Notes: generated from the letters alone by a model not told the origin. A stretch of DNA of 64,000 nucleotides from JBPYCR01 sp051846915 (GCF_051846915.1 NZ_JBPYCR010000008.1:50834-114833); one strand, 5' to 3'; positions 8,879 through 18,720 are shown, numbered from the stretch's first letter. Numbers and translations are program-made.

Positions 8879-9832
8879 ATGGGCAGAAGTGGTGTCATTT
8901 CAATGGGAGAAGCTTTAATTGATTTTATTCCGACAGATGAATTTAATTTGGTATACCAAAAAAGCCCTGGTGGCGCTCCGGCCAATGTAGCTGTAGGTGT
9001 TGCAAGATTAGGAGGCAGATCAACTTTTTTAGGAAAAGTGGGTCAAGATAGTTTAGGAGCATTTTTGACATTAACGCTTAAAGAATACGGTGTGCGAATT
9101 GATCTAATTCAATCAACATTACGTGCCAAAACAGGGTTTACGCTTGTCACAAATCATCCGGATGGGGAAAGAAGTTTTGAGTTTTTTATTAACCCAAGTG
9201 CTGATCGTTATTTGGAGAATAAAGAAATTGATGTGGAAGATTTCACAAGTCATAAACTGTTACACTTCGGTTCTATTTCAATGATCGATCAACCGGCTAA
9301 AAAAGCGACTTATTATGCTGTTGAATTAGCTGAAAAATATAAAATGATTATATCATATGATCCCAATTTACGAACAGTCTTGTGGGAATCAGATGAGACT
9401 GCTAGAGAAACAATTTTGTCTATGTTTAGAAAGGTTGATATTTTAAAGTTGTCTGACGAAGAGTTGAAATTTGTGACAAGTGAAGAAAAAATAAATAAAG
9501 GTATAGAAAAACTCCAAGATTACAATATTCCAATTATTTTTATAACGTGCGGCTCAGAAGGTGTGTATGCGTGTAAAGAAAATATGTGCAAATTTATCCC
9601 TGCCATGAAGGTACAAGCAGTTGATACTACAGGTGCTGGAGATGGTTTTATGGCGGGGGTACTGTACTTGATTAATAAGACCTATGAGAATGTTAATGAA
9701 ATATCTATTGAAGACATCGTGCAAATTGCAAAATTTGCTACTGTGTCGGGTGGATTAGTCACATCAAAAAAAGGTGCAATGACAGCTCTGCCAACATTGG
9801 AAGAGGTGGAGAAGTTTGTGGAAAAATTATAA
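8879..9832 (+). CDS. PfkB-family sugar kinase, fructokinase-like
   Basis: 317 residues, the usual ribokinase-family length. The N-terminus has the substrate-binding SMGEALIDF (8-16) and SPGGAPANVAVG (about 29-40). The C-terminal signature DTTGAGDGF (about 249-257) supplies the catalytic Asp and the anion hole. The overall pattern is closest to fructokinases (ATP + fructose to fructose 6-phosphate), but this family changes substrate easily. The binding site GAAGGAGGG is strong. It has its own promoter and terminator, so it is a separate unit from the sugar operon that starts at 10256, although the two may be functionally linked. Confidence 0.8.
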   Translation: MGRSGVISMGEALIDFIPTDEFNLVYQKSPGGAPANVAVGVARLGGRSTFLGKVGQDSLGAFLTLTLKEYGVRIDLIQSTLRAKTGFTLVTNHPDGERSFEFFINPSADRYLENKEIDVEDFTSHKLLHFGSISMIDQPAKKATYYAVELAEKYKMIISYDPNLRTVLWESDETARETILSMFRKVDILKLSDEELKFVTSEEKINKGIEKLQDYNIPIIFITCGSEGVYACKENMCKFIPAMKVQAVDTTGAGDGFMAGVLYLINKTYENVNEISIEDIVQIAKFATVSGGLVTSKKGAMTALPTLEEVEKFVEKL

Positions 9833-9878
9833 ATCTGTACAAACTTAAGTTAATGGCTTAAAAACTTATGTGTAGCGA

Positions 9879-9921
9879 AGGGGCTGGTATCAAAGGTTGT
9901 TGATAACAGCTCTTAATTTTT
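9879..9921 (+). terminator. Terminator after the PfkB kinase
   Basis: AGGGGCTGGTATCA pairs with TGATAACAGCTCTT (a few wobbles) around an 8-nt loop, followed by AATTTTT. Confidence 0.75.
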
Positions 9922-10091
9922 GTCGAAGAATTTAATGTAATCATTTTTTATAAATGCTAATTAAAAGCATTTAATATTAAAGCATATGTTTCAATCAAAC
10001 ATTGAAATGATTATGCGTCTCGTGCTGATTATGAAAGTGATAGTTAAGATTATTTAACTACAAAACAAAGAATATACTTTTCTAAATAGCA

Positions 10092-10120
10092 TTGACAAAT
10101 AACATGTATTGCATTATTAT
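10092..10120 (+). promoter_or_regulatory. Sigma-A promoter of the amino-sugar/cyclitol-type operon
   Basis: TTGACA, exactly 17 nt, then TATTAT: a near-consensus vegetative promoter about 136 nt upstream of the first operon gene. The transcribed leader begins with an AAACAAACA-type repeat, a plausible contact for the DeoR-type repressor encoded in the operon. The rest of the 423-nt gap 9833-10255 holds the kinase terminator and no gene. Confidence 0.7.
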
Positions 10121-10255
10121 GTTACAAACAAACATTAAATTCAAAAAATTCTAAAGGTGGTGTATACATAAAAAATAAAGACAAATAGGAACCGAAATAA
10201 CTTTGATTTTGGATTGCATATATTTTTGTGAAAGATTTTTTAAGGAGGGGTTAAA

Positions 10256-11068
10256 ATGGAGAATATCTTATGCCTTAACAGTAACACTTATCACGGTTTT
10301 ACAATTGACGAAGCGATAGAAGGTGCGGCAAGGTCGGGATACTCTTATATTGAATTGGCTGCCGTCCGCGGATATACAGAGCATGTTTTGCCGGAAATGT
10401 CGGATGAGGAGCTCAAAGAAGTAAAAGAAAAATTAAAGGAAAATGGAATTGAATGTATCGCTTTGGCCGGTCATAGTAACCTTATGACGGAAGAAGGAAT
10501 AGAAAACTTTTCGAAAAACATTGATCTTGCAAAACGACTTGGCTGTAAGTTTATTGTAACAGCAACCGGAGAAACCCATGATGATGATACAGAAATAGAT
10601 GATGAGAAAGTTGTTGTCAATACTTTGAAAGCGCTATCAAAAAAGTGTGAAGAAAATGGGCTTACGCTTGTGGTAGAAACCCACGGGAATAACTATGCAA
10701 CTGGAAATGCTGTAAAAGCTTTAGGTGAAAAAGTGAATTCATCACATTTTGGAACGGCTTATGATACAGCCAATGTTATTTTTTACGGTGATGTCATGCC
10801 TTATGACGATCTAGAACAATCTATCGACTCTGTAAAGCACATTCATTTAAAAGATAAGCTTGGATCAAATAATGAGTTGAACTTCCCGGCAATAGGAAAA
10901 GGTTATCTCGATATGGAGAGAATTTTCAGTATGTTAAAAGATAAAGGTTGTAAAGCTCCAATTAGTGTTGAGGTGGAATTTACGATGGATGGCTCTCAAA
11001 AATTAGAAGAGGTTCATGAAGCGGTCGATTATTCATATCAAACTGTTCGAAAGTTATTAAGCAAATAA
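10256..11068 (+). CDS. Sugar phosphate isomerase/epimerase (AP-endonuclease-2 TIM barrel), first copy
   Basis: 270 residues with the xylose-isomerase-like TIM-barrel pattern. Metal-binding positions are visible as VVETHGN (E near 140), YDTANV (D near 171), HIHLKDK (H near 197) and SVEVEF near the C-terminus. Enzymes of this group isomerise or epimerise sugars and cyclitols or dehydrate keto-sugars (for example IolE, IolI). It is the first gene of the operon, with a strong AAGGAGGGG site. It is clearly diverged from the second TIM-barrel gene at 14777, so the two probably catalyse different steps. The substrate is not deducible. Confidence 0.82.
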   Translation: MENILCLNSNTYHGFTIDEAIEGAARSGYSYIELAAVRGYTEHVLPEMSDEELKEVKEKLKENGIECIALAGHSNLMTEEGIENFSKNIDLAKRLGCKFIVTATGETHDDDTEIDDEKVVVNTLKALSKKCEENGLTLVVETHGNNYATGNAVKALGEKVNSSHFGTAYDTANVIFYGDVMPYDDLEQSIDSVKHIHLKDKLGSNNELNFPAIGKGYLDMERIFSMLKDKGCKAPISVEVEFTMDGSQKLEEVHEAVDYSYQTVRKLLSK

Positions 11069-11106
11069 AATGAAAAAACAATATGAAGAATACGGGAGGG
11101 TCAATG

Positions 11107-12189
11107 ATGAAAAAGACCACACTATTAAAATTTTTTGGGATATGTTTTGCCATGTTATTAGTAATCGGCCTTATTGCTTGCGGTAGTAACGACGAAACAG
11201 GAGGAGAAGCAGAAGCAGAAGCAGATTCGTCAGGGACAGAAGAAAATACTGAAAAATCGGCAGAAACTGAAGAATCAGGGGAACCCGGCAATGAAAATCT
11301 AGTATTTGGAAATATTGCATATGATATGAAAGACGTTTGGAACAAATACGGTGCAGAAGCTTTTGAGTATGCCGGAGAAGAAATGGGAGTTGAAACCATC
11401 GTTTTGGATGCAGAAAACGATCTGGAAAAATCGGTGACATTAATGGAAGAATTAATTCAAAAAGATGTTGATGGTATTTCCATATTTCCGATATCACCTG
11501 AACAAGGAGCAACATTAGTGCGCATGGCAAATGATGCGGGTATCCCTGTTGCGGTGGAAAATATGAAGCTATCGGATGATGCAGGAGATATCGTTGCAAC
11601 GGTTGCAGCTGAATACGACATTATTGGGGAAGAAGCATTTCATTATATAGCGGAAACATATCCTGGAGCTAAAGTCTTGTTTGCAGCAGGTGCAAAAGGT
11701 GGCGGAGTTTATGAGACATATCAGGAAGGTATTGATCGCGCCATGGAAGAAATAGGAGATAAAGTAACGATTGTAGATACGGTTCATGGAGATTGGGCAA
11801 CGGAAAAAACAATGAATGAAGTTCAAAGTTTTATTAATTCTGGGAAGGAATTTGACGTAATTTTTGCTAATAATGAGCAAATGGGTAAAGGAGCAATGAA
11901 TGCATTGGTAGAAGCTGGTCTGGATGAAGAAGTGGCAATCGTTTCGACAGGCGGTGGCCCAGATGGACTTGATATGATTAATGGAGGCGAAATTACAGCA
12001 ACAATGTCAGCACCGGTTTCTTTGCAAGGATTAATTACTTTTAAAAACCTGTATCAGCATCTAAATGGTAAAACGCCGGAAGAATTTATGGCTCTACCGG
12101 TTATCCCTGTAACAAAAGATACATTAGATTCAGCGATTAGCTGGGAAGCGGATGAAAAGGCTGTTAATTATATTGGTGGCTTGGAGTAA
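11107..12189 (+). CDS. Sugar ABC transporter substrate-binding lipoprotein (RbsB-like)
   Basis: About 360 residues. The signal peptide ends in a lipobox (LIACGS), followed by a low-complexity Glu/Ala/Ser linker. The periplasmic-binding-protein type 1 fold follows, with typical segments VDGISIFPISPE, NNEQMGKGA and STGGGPDG. I prefer the ATG at 11107 (or 11104) because GGGAGGG ends at 11100; an upstream in-frame ATG at 11083 has no binding site. The pattern is that of ribose, galactose or inositol-type receptors. A stable hairpin follows the stop, which often keeps the binding-protein transcript more abundant than the rest of its operon. Confidence 0.88.
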   Translation: MKKTTLLKFFGICFAMLLVIGLIACGSNDETGGEAEAEADSSGTEENTEKSAETEESGEPGNENLVFGNIAYDMKDVWNKYGAEAFEYAGEEMGVETIVLDAENDLEKSVTLMEELIQKDVDGISIFPISPEQGATLVRMANDAGIPVAVENMKLSDDAGDIVATVAAEYDIIGEEAFHYIAETYPGAKVLFAAGAKGGGVYETYQEGIDRAMEEIGDKVTIVDTVHGDWATEKTMNEVQSFINSGKEFDVIFANNEQMGKGAMNALVEAGLDEEVAIVSTGGGPDGLDMINGGEITATMSAPVSLQGLITFKNLYQHLNGKTPEEFMALPVIPVTKDTLDSAISWEADEKAVNYIGGLE

Positions 12190-12198
12190 AGTGTGAAA

Positions 12199-12235
12199 TG
12201 TGACGTGTCTTTTTGTGATGAAAAGATACGTCACA
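12199..12235 (+). other. Intra-operon hairpin after the binding-protein gene
   Basis: TGTGACGTGTCTTTT pairs with AAAAGATACGTCACA (15 bp, one G-U) around a 7-nt loop. There is no T-run after it, so it is more likely an mRNA-stabilising or partial-attenuation stem than a full terminator. It sits between the binding-protein and ATPase genes. Confidence 0.75.
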
Positions 12236-12265
12236 TAAAAAAAGTATAAAGTGGGACTGATTAAG

Positions 12266-13789
12266 ATGGCTTATGACAATGGCAAGCCAAAGAAACTCTT
12301 TATTGAAATGAAAAATATCGTAAAAAGTTTCTCTGGAATCCGTGCATTATCCGATATTACGTTTGATGTAGAACCGGGGGAGATTCATTGTTTGGTAGGA
12401 GAAAATGGAGCTGGGAAATCAACGTTGATGAAAATATTATCCGGAGCCTACAAACCTGATAGCGGAGAAATAGTGGTCGATGAGACTTCTCATCCAGCGT
12501 TGTCCCCACAACTTGCACAGGAACTGGGTATTAATATTATTTATCAGGAGAACTTACTCGTGCCGACAATGAATATTATCGAAAATATCTTTATAGGCCA
12601 TGAAATGACGTCACGTTTGGGGTTCATCGACCGAAAAACAATGGTAAAAAGAACGAAAGCAGAAATGGATTTTTTAGGAATTGAACTTAATCCTTACAGA
12701 ACGATTGAAAATTTAAGTGTCGCCGAGCAACAATTTGTAAAAATATTAAAGACGCTCGTTATGGAGCCGAAACTACTTATTATGGATGAACCAACATCAA
12801 TGTTTAATGTTGAAGATGCCAATCGTGTTTTAAAGCTAGTAAAAAGAATAACGGAAAAAGGGATTAGTATCATTTACATATCTCATTTTCTGAAAGAAGT
12901 TGTCCAAATTGCGGATCGAATTACAGTTCTTCGTGATGGAGCTGTTGTTAATACGATGTCAAACGGGAGTGAGCCGTTTGACATGGATCAAATTACAAGG
13001 GATATGGTCGGTAGGCCGGTTGAATTATTTTATAACAAAGAAGCTAGTGAAATTGGTGATATTGTTTTGGAAGTAAATAACCTGCAACTGCAACAAAACT
13101 CCCCGACCATTAATTTTAATTTACGTGAAGGCGAAATATTAGGTATTGCCGGTATGGTTGGCGCTGGCAGAACGGAAATTGTTCGAGCAATTTCAGGCGC
13201 AGACTGGCGTTATAAAGGAAACATTGTTTATAAAGGAAAAGAATTAAAAATTGAAAATCCAAAAGACGGTATTAAAGCTGGCATTGCACATATTACTGAA
13301 GATCGTCAAAGATTGGGATTAATGCTTGAACATAACATAGTAGAAAACATGACAGTCGTTGGCCTGGATAGACGGATAAACGGTTTTTTCTTAAATGTAA
13401 AAAAACATGTTCCTCTTGTTGAACCAATTGCAAAAGATTTAAATGTTAAGACATCATCCATGTATAAAGAAGTGAGGTTTTTAAGTGGCGGAAACCAACA
13501 AAAGGTAGTACTAGGCAAATGGTTATTTGCCGATGCCGATATATTTATTTTTGATGAGCCTACAAGGGGGATTGACGTTAATTCGAAAACGGAATTTTAT
13601 AAATTGATGTCTGCTTTAACAAAGCAAGGCAAGTCAATTATCTTGATTTCCTCTGATATGCCTGAGCTCGTCTCCATGAGTGATCGCGTTTTAGTCATAC
13701 GGAAAGGTGACGTATCAAAAGAATTGACTAAAGATCAAATTACGGAAGAAGCAATAATTAAGAGTGCGTTAGAGGAGAATGTCCAATGA
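12266..13789 (+). CDS. Sugar ABC transporter ATPase with two ABC domains (RbsA-like)
   Basis: About 507 residues with two tandem nucleotide-binding domains, as in RbsA, XylG and MglA. Domain 1 has Walker A GENGAGKST and Walker B LLIMDEP, with a signature of the form LSVAEQQ. Domain 2 has a degenerate P-loop (GMVGAGRTE), signature LSGGNQQK and Walker B IFIFDEP, the normal asymmetry for this family. I chose ATG 12266; an in-frame GTG at 12251 is possible and neither has an ideal binding site. It overlaps the permease gene by 4 nt. Confidence 0.88.
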   Translation: MAYDNGKPKKLFIEMKNIVKSFSGIRALSDITFDVEPGEIHCLVGENGAGKSTLMKILSGAYKPDSGEIVVDETSHPALSPQLAQELGINIIYQENLLVPTMNIIENIFIGHEMTSRLGFIDRKTMVKRTKAEMDFLGIELNPYRTIENLSVAEQQFVKILKTLVMEPKLLIMDEPTSMFNVEDANRVLKLVKRITEKGISIIYISHFLKEVVQIADRITVLRDGAVVNTMSNGSEPFDMDQITRDMVGRPVELFYNKEASEIGDIVLEVNNLQLQQNSPTINFNLREGEILGIAGMVGAGRTEIVRAISGADWRYKGNIVYKGKELKIENPKDGIKAGIAHITEDRQRLGLMLEHNIVENMTVVGLDRRINGFFLNVKKHVPLVEPIAKDLNVKTSSMYKEVRFLSGGNQQKVVLGKWLFADADIFIFDEPTRGIDVNSKTEFYKLMSALTKQGKSIILISSDMPELVSMSDRVLVIRKGDVSKELTKDQITEEAIIKSALEENVQ

Positions 13790-14751
13790 GCGAACATCAA
13801 TTAAGTTGGAGGAATTCAAAAGAACTTTTTAAAAATCAAAAAACGATTTTACTATTAATCATAATACTTGTATCTATTATTGTCGGAAGTATAAACAGTA
13901 ATTTTTTTTCAATTAATAACTTTATCACCATTTTTCAGCAAATATCTGTTTTAGGTATATTAACCATGGGAATGGCACTTCTGTTGATATCTGGAGGAAT
14001 TGATTTATCGATAGGAATGATTATGGCCCTTTGTGGTGTCGTTATTTCCAAAATCATTATGGCTGATGGCTCAGTTGCAATTGCAGTTGTGGTGGGAATT
14101 ATTGTCGGTACCTTATGCGGGCTATTAAACGGAATCATTGTTAGTAAAAGTAAAAGTATGCCATTGATTATAACGCTCGCAATGAGCAGTGTATACTTTG
14201 GGATTGCATTAATTGTATCAGACGGTGAATTTATGAACTTTAAAGGTAAATTTGAGTTTATTGGTAGAACAAAATTTTTAGGTATCTTCCCTATGACTCT
14301 CGTATTTTTGTTTGCAACAGTGATTATTATCTTTATTTTGTTAAATTATACAAAATACGGTAGACGGATGGTGGCGATAGGTGGCAATGAAGAAAATGCT
14401 TATTTATCTGGAATCAACGTCGATAGATTTAAAATTATAACGTACGGAATCGGTGGTCTTTTGGCGGGTATTGCGTCTATTGTTCTTGTTGCGCGACTTG
14501 ATTCAATCGTTGCCACTGCGGGGACCGGATATGAACTGTCTGCATTAATGGCTGCCATTATTGGTGGCGTTACATTCGAAGGCGGCAGGGGGACAATCGG
14601 TGGAGCGTTTCTCGGCGTTATCATGACCGGATTAATTGCTAATGCGATGACGATTTTATCGGTGAGTTCTTATTTACAGACGGCCATTACCGGGGCAATC
14701 ATTGTTGTCGCTGTTGTTCTTAGTAACTTAGATAAAATACGCGAAAAGTAA
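13786..14751 (+). CDS. Sugar ABC transporter permease (RbsC-like)
   Basis: 321 residues, hydrophobic throughout, with about eight to ten membrane segments. The family segments LLISGGIDLSIG and the late IIGGVTFEGGRGTIGG are typical of BPD_transp_2 permeases of the ribose/xylose/galactose class. Start overlaps the ATPase stop (ATGA). With the lipoprotein and ATPase it forms a complete importer; as usual in this class one permease gene suffices, working as a homodimer. Confidence 0.9.
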   Translation: MSEHQLSWRNSKELFKNQKTILLLIIILVSIIVGSINSNFFSINNFITIFQQISVLGILTMGMALLLISGGIDLSIGMIMALCGVVISKIIMADGSVAIAVVVGIIVGTLCGLLNGIIVSKSKSMPLIITLAMSSVYFGIALIVSDGEFMNFKGKFEFIGRTKFLGIFPMTLVFLFATVIIIFILLNYTKYGRRMVAIGGNEENAYLSGINVDRFKIITYGIGGLLAGIASIVLVARLDSIVATAGTGYELSALMAAIIGGVTFEGGRGTIGGAFLGVIMTGLIANAMTILSVSSYLQTAITGAIIVVAVVLSNLDKIREK

Positions 14752-14776
14752 CACCTCAATTTGGGAGGTATTTAGA

Positions 14777-15616
14777 GTGAAAAAAGGAATTAATTATTGG
14801 TCATTTCAAGACGGAACACCTGTTTATGACGCAATGGTAATTGCCAAAAATGCCAGGTTTGATGGAATCGAATTTTGCCTTGCCGATACAGGAGAGCTTA
14901 GCTTGGAAAGTACGGATAAAGAAATATTGCAAGTAAAAGAACAGGCAGCGGAGATTGGCATTGAAATGGCGAGCTTGGCTTCTTGGTTGCCTTGGGAACA
15001 CTCACTCACAAGTAACTATATAAAGGAGCGACAAAAGGCGAAGGATATTATCCGAAAACAAATGGAAATGGCTTCATTGTTAGGTACGGATACGATACTC
15101 GTTGTTCCTGGGTATGTCGGTGTTGATTTTGTTCCCAATTCCGAAGTTTGCTCTTATGAAAAAGTATATGAAAGAGCATTGGAAGCGATAAGTGACTTAG
15201 AAGCAGAAGCAAAAAGCGAGCAAATTACCATTGCCATTGAAAATGTGTGGAATAAATTTTTGTTGTCTCCTTTAGAAATGAGGGACTTTGTTGATCAAAT
15301 CAATTCACCTTATGTAGGAGTATACTTTGATGTCGGTAATGTTCTTCTAACTGGTTATCCGGAACAGTGGATTCAAATATTAGGTGAGCGGATTAAAAGA
15401 GTTCATTTCAAAGATTATCGCAAGGATCCAGGAGGATTTAACGCATTTGTGGATTTGTTAGCAGGGGATGTCAATTACCCTGAAGTGATGAACGCCCTGA
15501 AAAAAATTGGATATGACAACTACTGTACGGCTGAAATGATGCCAACTTATAAGCATTATAATGATCAAATTATACACAACACTTCGGCCGCTATGGATCG
15601 CATATTATCAAAATAG
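14777..15616 (+). CDS. Sugar phosphate isomerase/epimerase (TIM barrel), second copy
   Basis: 279 residues. Metal-site segments AIENVWN (E), VYFDVGNVL (D), VHFKDYR (H) and CTAEMMP (E) are in the expected order for the AP-endonuclease-2 family. N-terminal GINYWSFQDG is characteristic of hydroxypyruvate-isomerase/IolE-like relatives. It lies 25 nt after the permease behind GGGAGG and just ahead of the first dehydrogenase gene. Two such enzymes with two Gfo/Idh dehydrogenases are seen in pathways that pass through 3-keto sugars or inosose; which applies here is not shown by the sequence. Confidence 0.82.
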   Translation: MKKGINYWSFQDGTPVYDAMVIAKNARFDGIEFCLADTGELSLESTDKEILQVKEQAAEIGIEMASLASWLPWEHSLTSNYIKERQKAKDIIRKQMEMASLLGTDTILVVPGYVGVDFVPNSEVCSYEKVYERALEAISDLEAEAKSEQITIAIENVWNKFLLSPLEMRDFVDQINSPYVGVYFDVGNVLLTGYPEQWIQILGERIKRVHFKDYRKDPGGFNAFVDLLAGDVNYPEVMNALKKIGYDNYCTAEMMPTYKHYNDQIIHNTSAAMDRILSK

Positions 15617-15623
15617 GAGAGTG

Positions 15624-16652
15624 ATGAGCATGATTAAAGTTGCAATTATTGGAACGGGATTTATGGCTCAAACACATGCGGATGCTTATAGACAGATGAA
15701 TAATGTAGAACTCGTTGCGATTACGGCTGTAAATGAGGAAAAGGGAATAAAAGTAGCGAAGGACTACAGTTGTGAATATGTGGCCGATGCAGAAATGTTA
15801 ATGTCAAGAAAAGATATACAAGTTATTGATATCTGTACCCCTACGTTTACTCATGAAAAGTTAGTCATTATGGGAGCAGAGGCAGGCAAACATGTGCTGT
15901 GTGAAAAGCCTGTTACATTAACGCTGGAAAGTTTTGATCGAATGATTGCAGCAACGGAAAAGGCAGGAGTCACTTTTATGGTGGGCCAAACATTAAGGTT
16001 CTGGCCGGAATATATGAAGATAAAAGAGATGGTTGATAAGGGGGAGCTAGGAAAAGATGTCATAATCTATGCGAATCGCTTAGCTCAACACCCAAATTGG
16101 GGTGAATGGTTCAAAGACGTGAATAAAAGTGGTGGCGGTTTATTTGATTTGCATCTACATGATATTGATTTTATGTACTACTTATATGCCCCTATCAAAA
16201 GCGTTTATGCGATAGGTAAACAAAACGAATACGGGGCATGGAATCATGTGTTGACAAACTTGATATTCGAAAATGGAACAAAGTCAGTGGTTGAAAGCTC
16301 ATTTGAAATGCCGGAAGGGTTTCCGTTTACGATGTCATTTCGTGCTTCAGGAGAAAAGACGACCACCGATTTCCATTTTTCGGCTGGTATAAACTTGGAA
16401 AACTTGGATGAGTCGGAAAGCAGGTTCGTTATTTTTGATAAACACGAGAAGGAGATAATTCCGGTCAAGGTTGAAGAAACCGACCCTTACTTAAATGAAC
16501 TGACATATTTTATTGATTGTGTGCAAAACGATAAAAAACCTGAAATTATGCCACCTGAAGAAAATCGGGAAGTACTTCAATTGATGTTGGCCATACAAAA
16601 ATCATTGGAAACAGGAGAGGTACAACGCTTTGAAACGATAAAAAACTTATAA
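15624..16652 (+). CDS. Gfo/Idh/MocA-family NAD(P)-dependent dehydrogenase, first copy
   Basis: About 342 residues. Rossmann motif GTGFMAQTHADAY at the N-terminus, then CEKPVTLT (the conserved EKP lysine), and GGGLFDLHLHDIDFM carrying the Asp/His pair used in hydride transfer. These enzymes oxidise a ring hydroxyl of sugars or cyclitols. Starts at 15624 or 15630 are both possible behind AGGAGAG; the longer reading frame extending into the upstream gene is not supported. It follows the upstream stop by 7 nt and belongs to the same transcript. Confidence 0.85.
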   Translation: MSMIKVAIIGTGFMAQTHADAYRQMNNVELVAITAVNEEKGIKVAKDYSCEYVADAEMLMSRKDIQVIDICTPTFTHEKLVIMGAEAGKHVLCEKPVTLTLESFDRMIAATEKAGVTFMVGQTLRFWPEYMKIKEMVDKGELGKDVIIYANRLAQHPNWGEWFKDVNKSGGGLFDLHLHDIDFMYYLYAPIKSVYAIGKQNEYGAWNHVLTNLIFENGTKSVVESSFEMPEGFPFTMSFRASGEKTTTDFHFSAGINLENLDESESRFVIFDKHEKEIIPVKVEETDPYLNELTYFIDCVQNDKKPEIMPPEENREVLQLMLAIQKSLETGEVQRFETIKNL

Positions 16653-16685
16653 GCATATGTAAAGTTGACAGGGAGGAAATCAAAA

Positions 16686-17546
16686 ATGGCTTCAACTGCA
16701 AGAATGAACAGAATGTTTAGCGCAACCGGTAAATGTTTCGATGTAGCAATTGATCATGGGTTTTTTAACGAATATGAATTTCTAAATAGTATAGAGAATA
16801 TACAACATGCGGTTAAAACGGTGGTGGAGGCAAATCCGGATTGTATTCAGTTAAGCCCAGGTCAGGCAGTCCAGTTGCAAAAAATTGAGGACAAAAATAA
16901 ACCAGCGCTTGTATTGCGAACAGATGCTGCCAATATTTATGGTAAGGAATTGCCAAGATTTCTTTTTAGCGAGCTAGTTAATAATCCGGTAGAACAAGCA
17001 GTTAAATTGGATGCCGTTGCAGTCTGTGTTAATCTTCTTCTTTTGCCTAACCAACCTGAACTGCATTATCAGTGCGTAAAAAATGTAGCCCGATTAAAAA
17101 CAGAGTGTGAAAAATATGGCATGGTATTAATGGTCGAACCACTTGTTATGCTGCCGAATGATGTAAAAGGCGGCTATATGGTGGATGGAGATATTCATAA
17201 AATAATGGCGCTCGTGCGACAGGCAGTGGAATTGGGTGCTGATGTAATTAAGGCGGATCCATGTGACAATGTAGAGGAATACCATCGTGTAATCGAAGTG
17301 GCCTCTGGAGTTCCAATTCTCGTTCGTGGCGGCGGTCGGTCAAGTGATGAGGAAATTCTAAAAAGAACAGAGATATTAATGAAACAGGGAGCTTCAGGGA
17401 TTGTTTATGGCCGCAACGTTATCCAGCATGTCGCTCCCAAAAAAATGACAGAAGCATTAATGAAAATGGTTCATTCGGGGTTGGATGCCGAGAAAGCTTT
17501 ATCTATCCTGAACACTGAGGAGAGACACTATGACAGAGAAACGTAA
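16686..17546 (+). CDS. Class I (DhnA/LacD/LsrF-like) aldolase
   Basis: About 286 residues. FDVAIDHG near the N-terminus is the conserved DhnA/DeoC-superfamily first strand, VIKADPCDN near 190 supplies the Schiff-base Lys, and ILVRGGGRSSDEEIL near 220 is the phosphate-binding loop. This fits cleavage of a phosphorylated ketose to a triose phosphate plus a second fragment, the end step of the pathway. ATG 16686 is chosen because GGGAGG lies 9 nt upstream. It overlaps the next gene by 17 nt. Confidence 0.8.
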   Translation: MASTARMNRMFSATGKCFDVAIDHGFFNEYEFLNSIENIQHAVKTVVEANPDCIQLSPGQAVQLQKIEDKNKPALVLRTDAANIYGKELPRFLFSELVNNPVEQAVKLDAVAVCVNLLLLPNQPELHYQCVKNVARLKTECEKYGMVLMVEPLVMLPNDVKGGYMVDGDIHKIMALVRQAVELGADVIKADPCDNVEEYHRVIEVASGVPILVRGGGRSSDEEILKRTEILMKQGASGIVYGRNVIQHVAPKKMTEALMKMVHSGLDAEKALSILNTEERHYDRET

Positions 17547-18720
17547 GATACGGTTTGGTATAATTGGTTGTGGTCTAATGGGGAGAGAATTTGCTAGTGC
17601 ATCCGCCCGCTGGTGCCATTTACTTGATTTGGATTTTCAACCTGAGATTGTGGCGGTATGTGATTCCAACCCGGCAATGCTTGACTGGTTCGTGAACGAG
17701 ATTTCTTCTGTCGAAAAGAAGTTTACTAATCATAAAGAACTTTTGAAAGACCCCTCCGTTGAAGCAATATATTGTGCGGTACCACATCATTTACATGAAC
17801 AAATATATATAGATATCATTGAAGCAGGTAAACACCTCCTAGGTGAAAAGCCATTTGGAATTGACTTCAATGCAAATCAAAACATTATAGAAGCATTAAA
17901 TAAGAATCCGAATGTAATTGTTCGCTGTTCTTCCGAATTTCCTTTTTATCCAGGTGCATATCAGATTTCTGAATGGGTTAACCAAAATCGATTTGGGTCT
18001 ATTATTGAAGTCGAAACAGGGTTTTGGCACAGCAGTGATCTAGATCCAAATAAGCCGATTAATTGGAAAAGAGAAATAAAAACAAATGGAGAATATGGAT
18101 GTATGGGAGATCTCGGCATGCACGTCCTACATCTGCCACTAAGATTCGGATGGAAGCCACAAAATATAAGAGGCCACTTAGGGAACATCATTCATGATCG
18201 TCCTAATACAGACGGTAAACTTGTTCCTTGTGAAACATGGGATAATGCCATATTAACATGTGATGCAGTTGCTGATGCAGATAAGTTTCCATTAATTATG
18301 TCGATGAAACGAATTGCTCCTGGACACGCAAATACGTGGTTTATACGTATTATAGGGACGGAGTTCTCGGCCGAATATAACACGAAATATCCAAAGCAAA
18401 TGGCAACCCTAAGTTTTAGGCCTGGTGAAAATCAAGGCTGGAAATATGAAGATCTTCCTTACAAATCAGCATATCCAACAATAACGGGTAGTATTTTCGA
18501 ATTTGGGTTTTCCGATTCTATATTGCAAATGTGGGCAGCTTTTTGCGATGAGCTGGTAAATGGACAAGAGATGAGTCAGTCATTTTATTGTGCCACACCG
18601 CAAGAAGCAGTAAGCACGCATCATATATTTACTGCTGCATTGGAGTCGCAACGGACGAGTAAAACCGTCGCTTTGAACCGTAGTAACAGGAGTGATGTCA
18701 ATGTCGGCTTGGAAGTATAA
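17530..18720 (+). CDS. Gfo/Idh/MocA-family dehydrogenase, second copy
   Basis: 396 residues, longer than the first copy by about 50. Rossmann GIIGCGLMGREFAS, then GEKPFGIDF (catalytic Lys) and CMGDLGMHVLHLPLRFG (the His position). The C-terminal half is enlarged. Sequence similarity to the first copy is limited to the fold motifs, so they likely act on different intermediates or carbon atoms. The start lies 17 nt inside the aldolase gene, a sign of translational coupling. Confidence 0.83.
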   Translation: MTEKRKIRFGIIGCGLMGREFASASARWCHLLDLDFQPEIVAVCDSNPAMLDWFVNEISSVEKKFTNHKELLKDPSVEAIYCAVPHHLHEQIYIDIIEAGKHLLGEKPFGIDFNANQNIIEALNKNPNVIVRCSSEFPFYPGAYQISEWVNQNRFGSIIEVETGFWHSSDLDPNKPINWKREIKTNGEYGCMGDLGMHVLHLPLRFGWKPQNIRGHLGNIIHDRPNTDGKLVPCETWDNAILTCDAVADADKFPLIMSMKRIAPGHANTWFIRIIGTEFSAEYNTKYPKQMATLSFRPGENQGWKYEDLPYKSAYPTITGSIFEFGFSDSILQMWAAFCDELVNGQEMSQSFYCATPQEAVSTHHIFTAALESQRTSKTVALNRSNRSDVNVGLEV

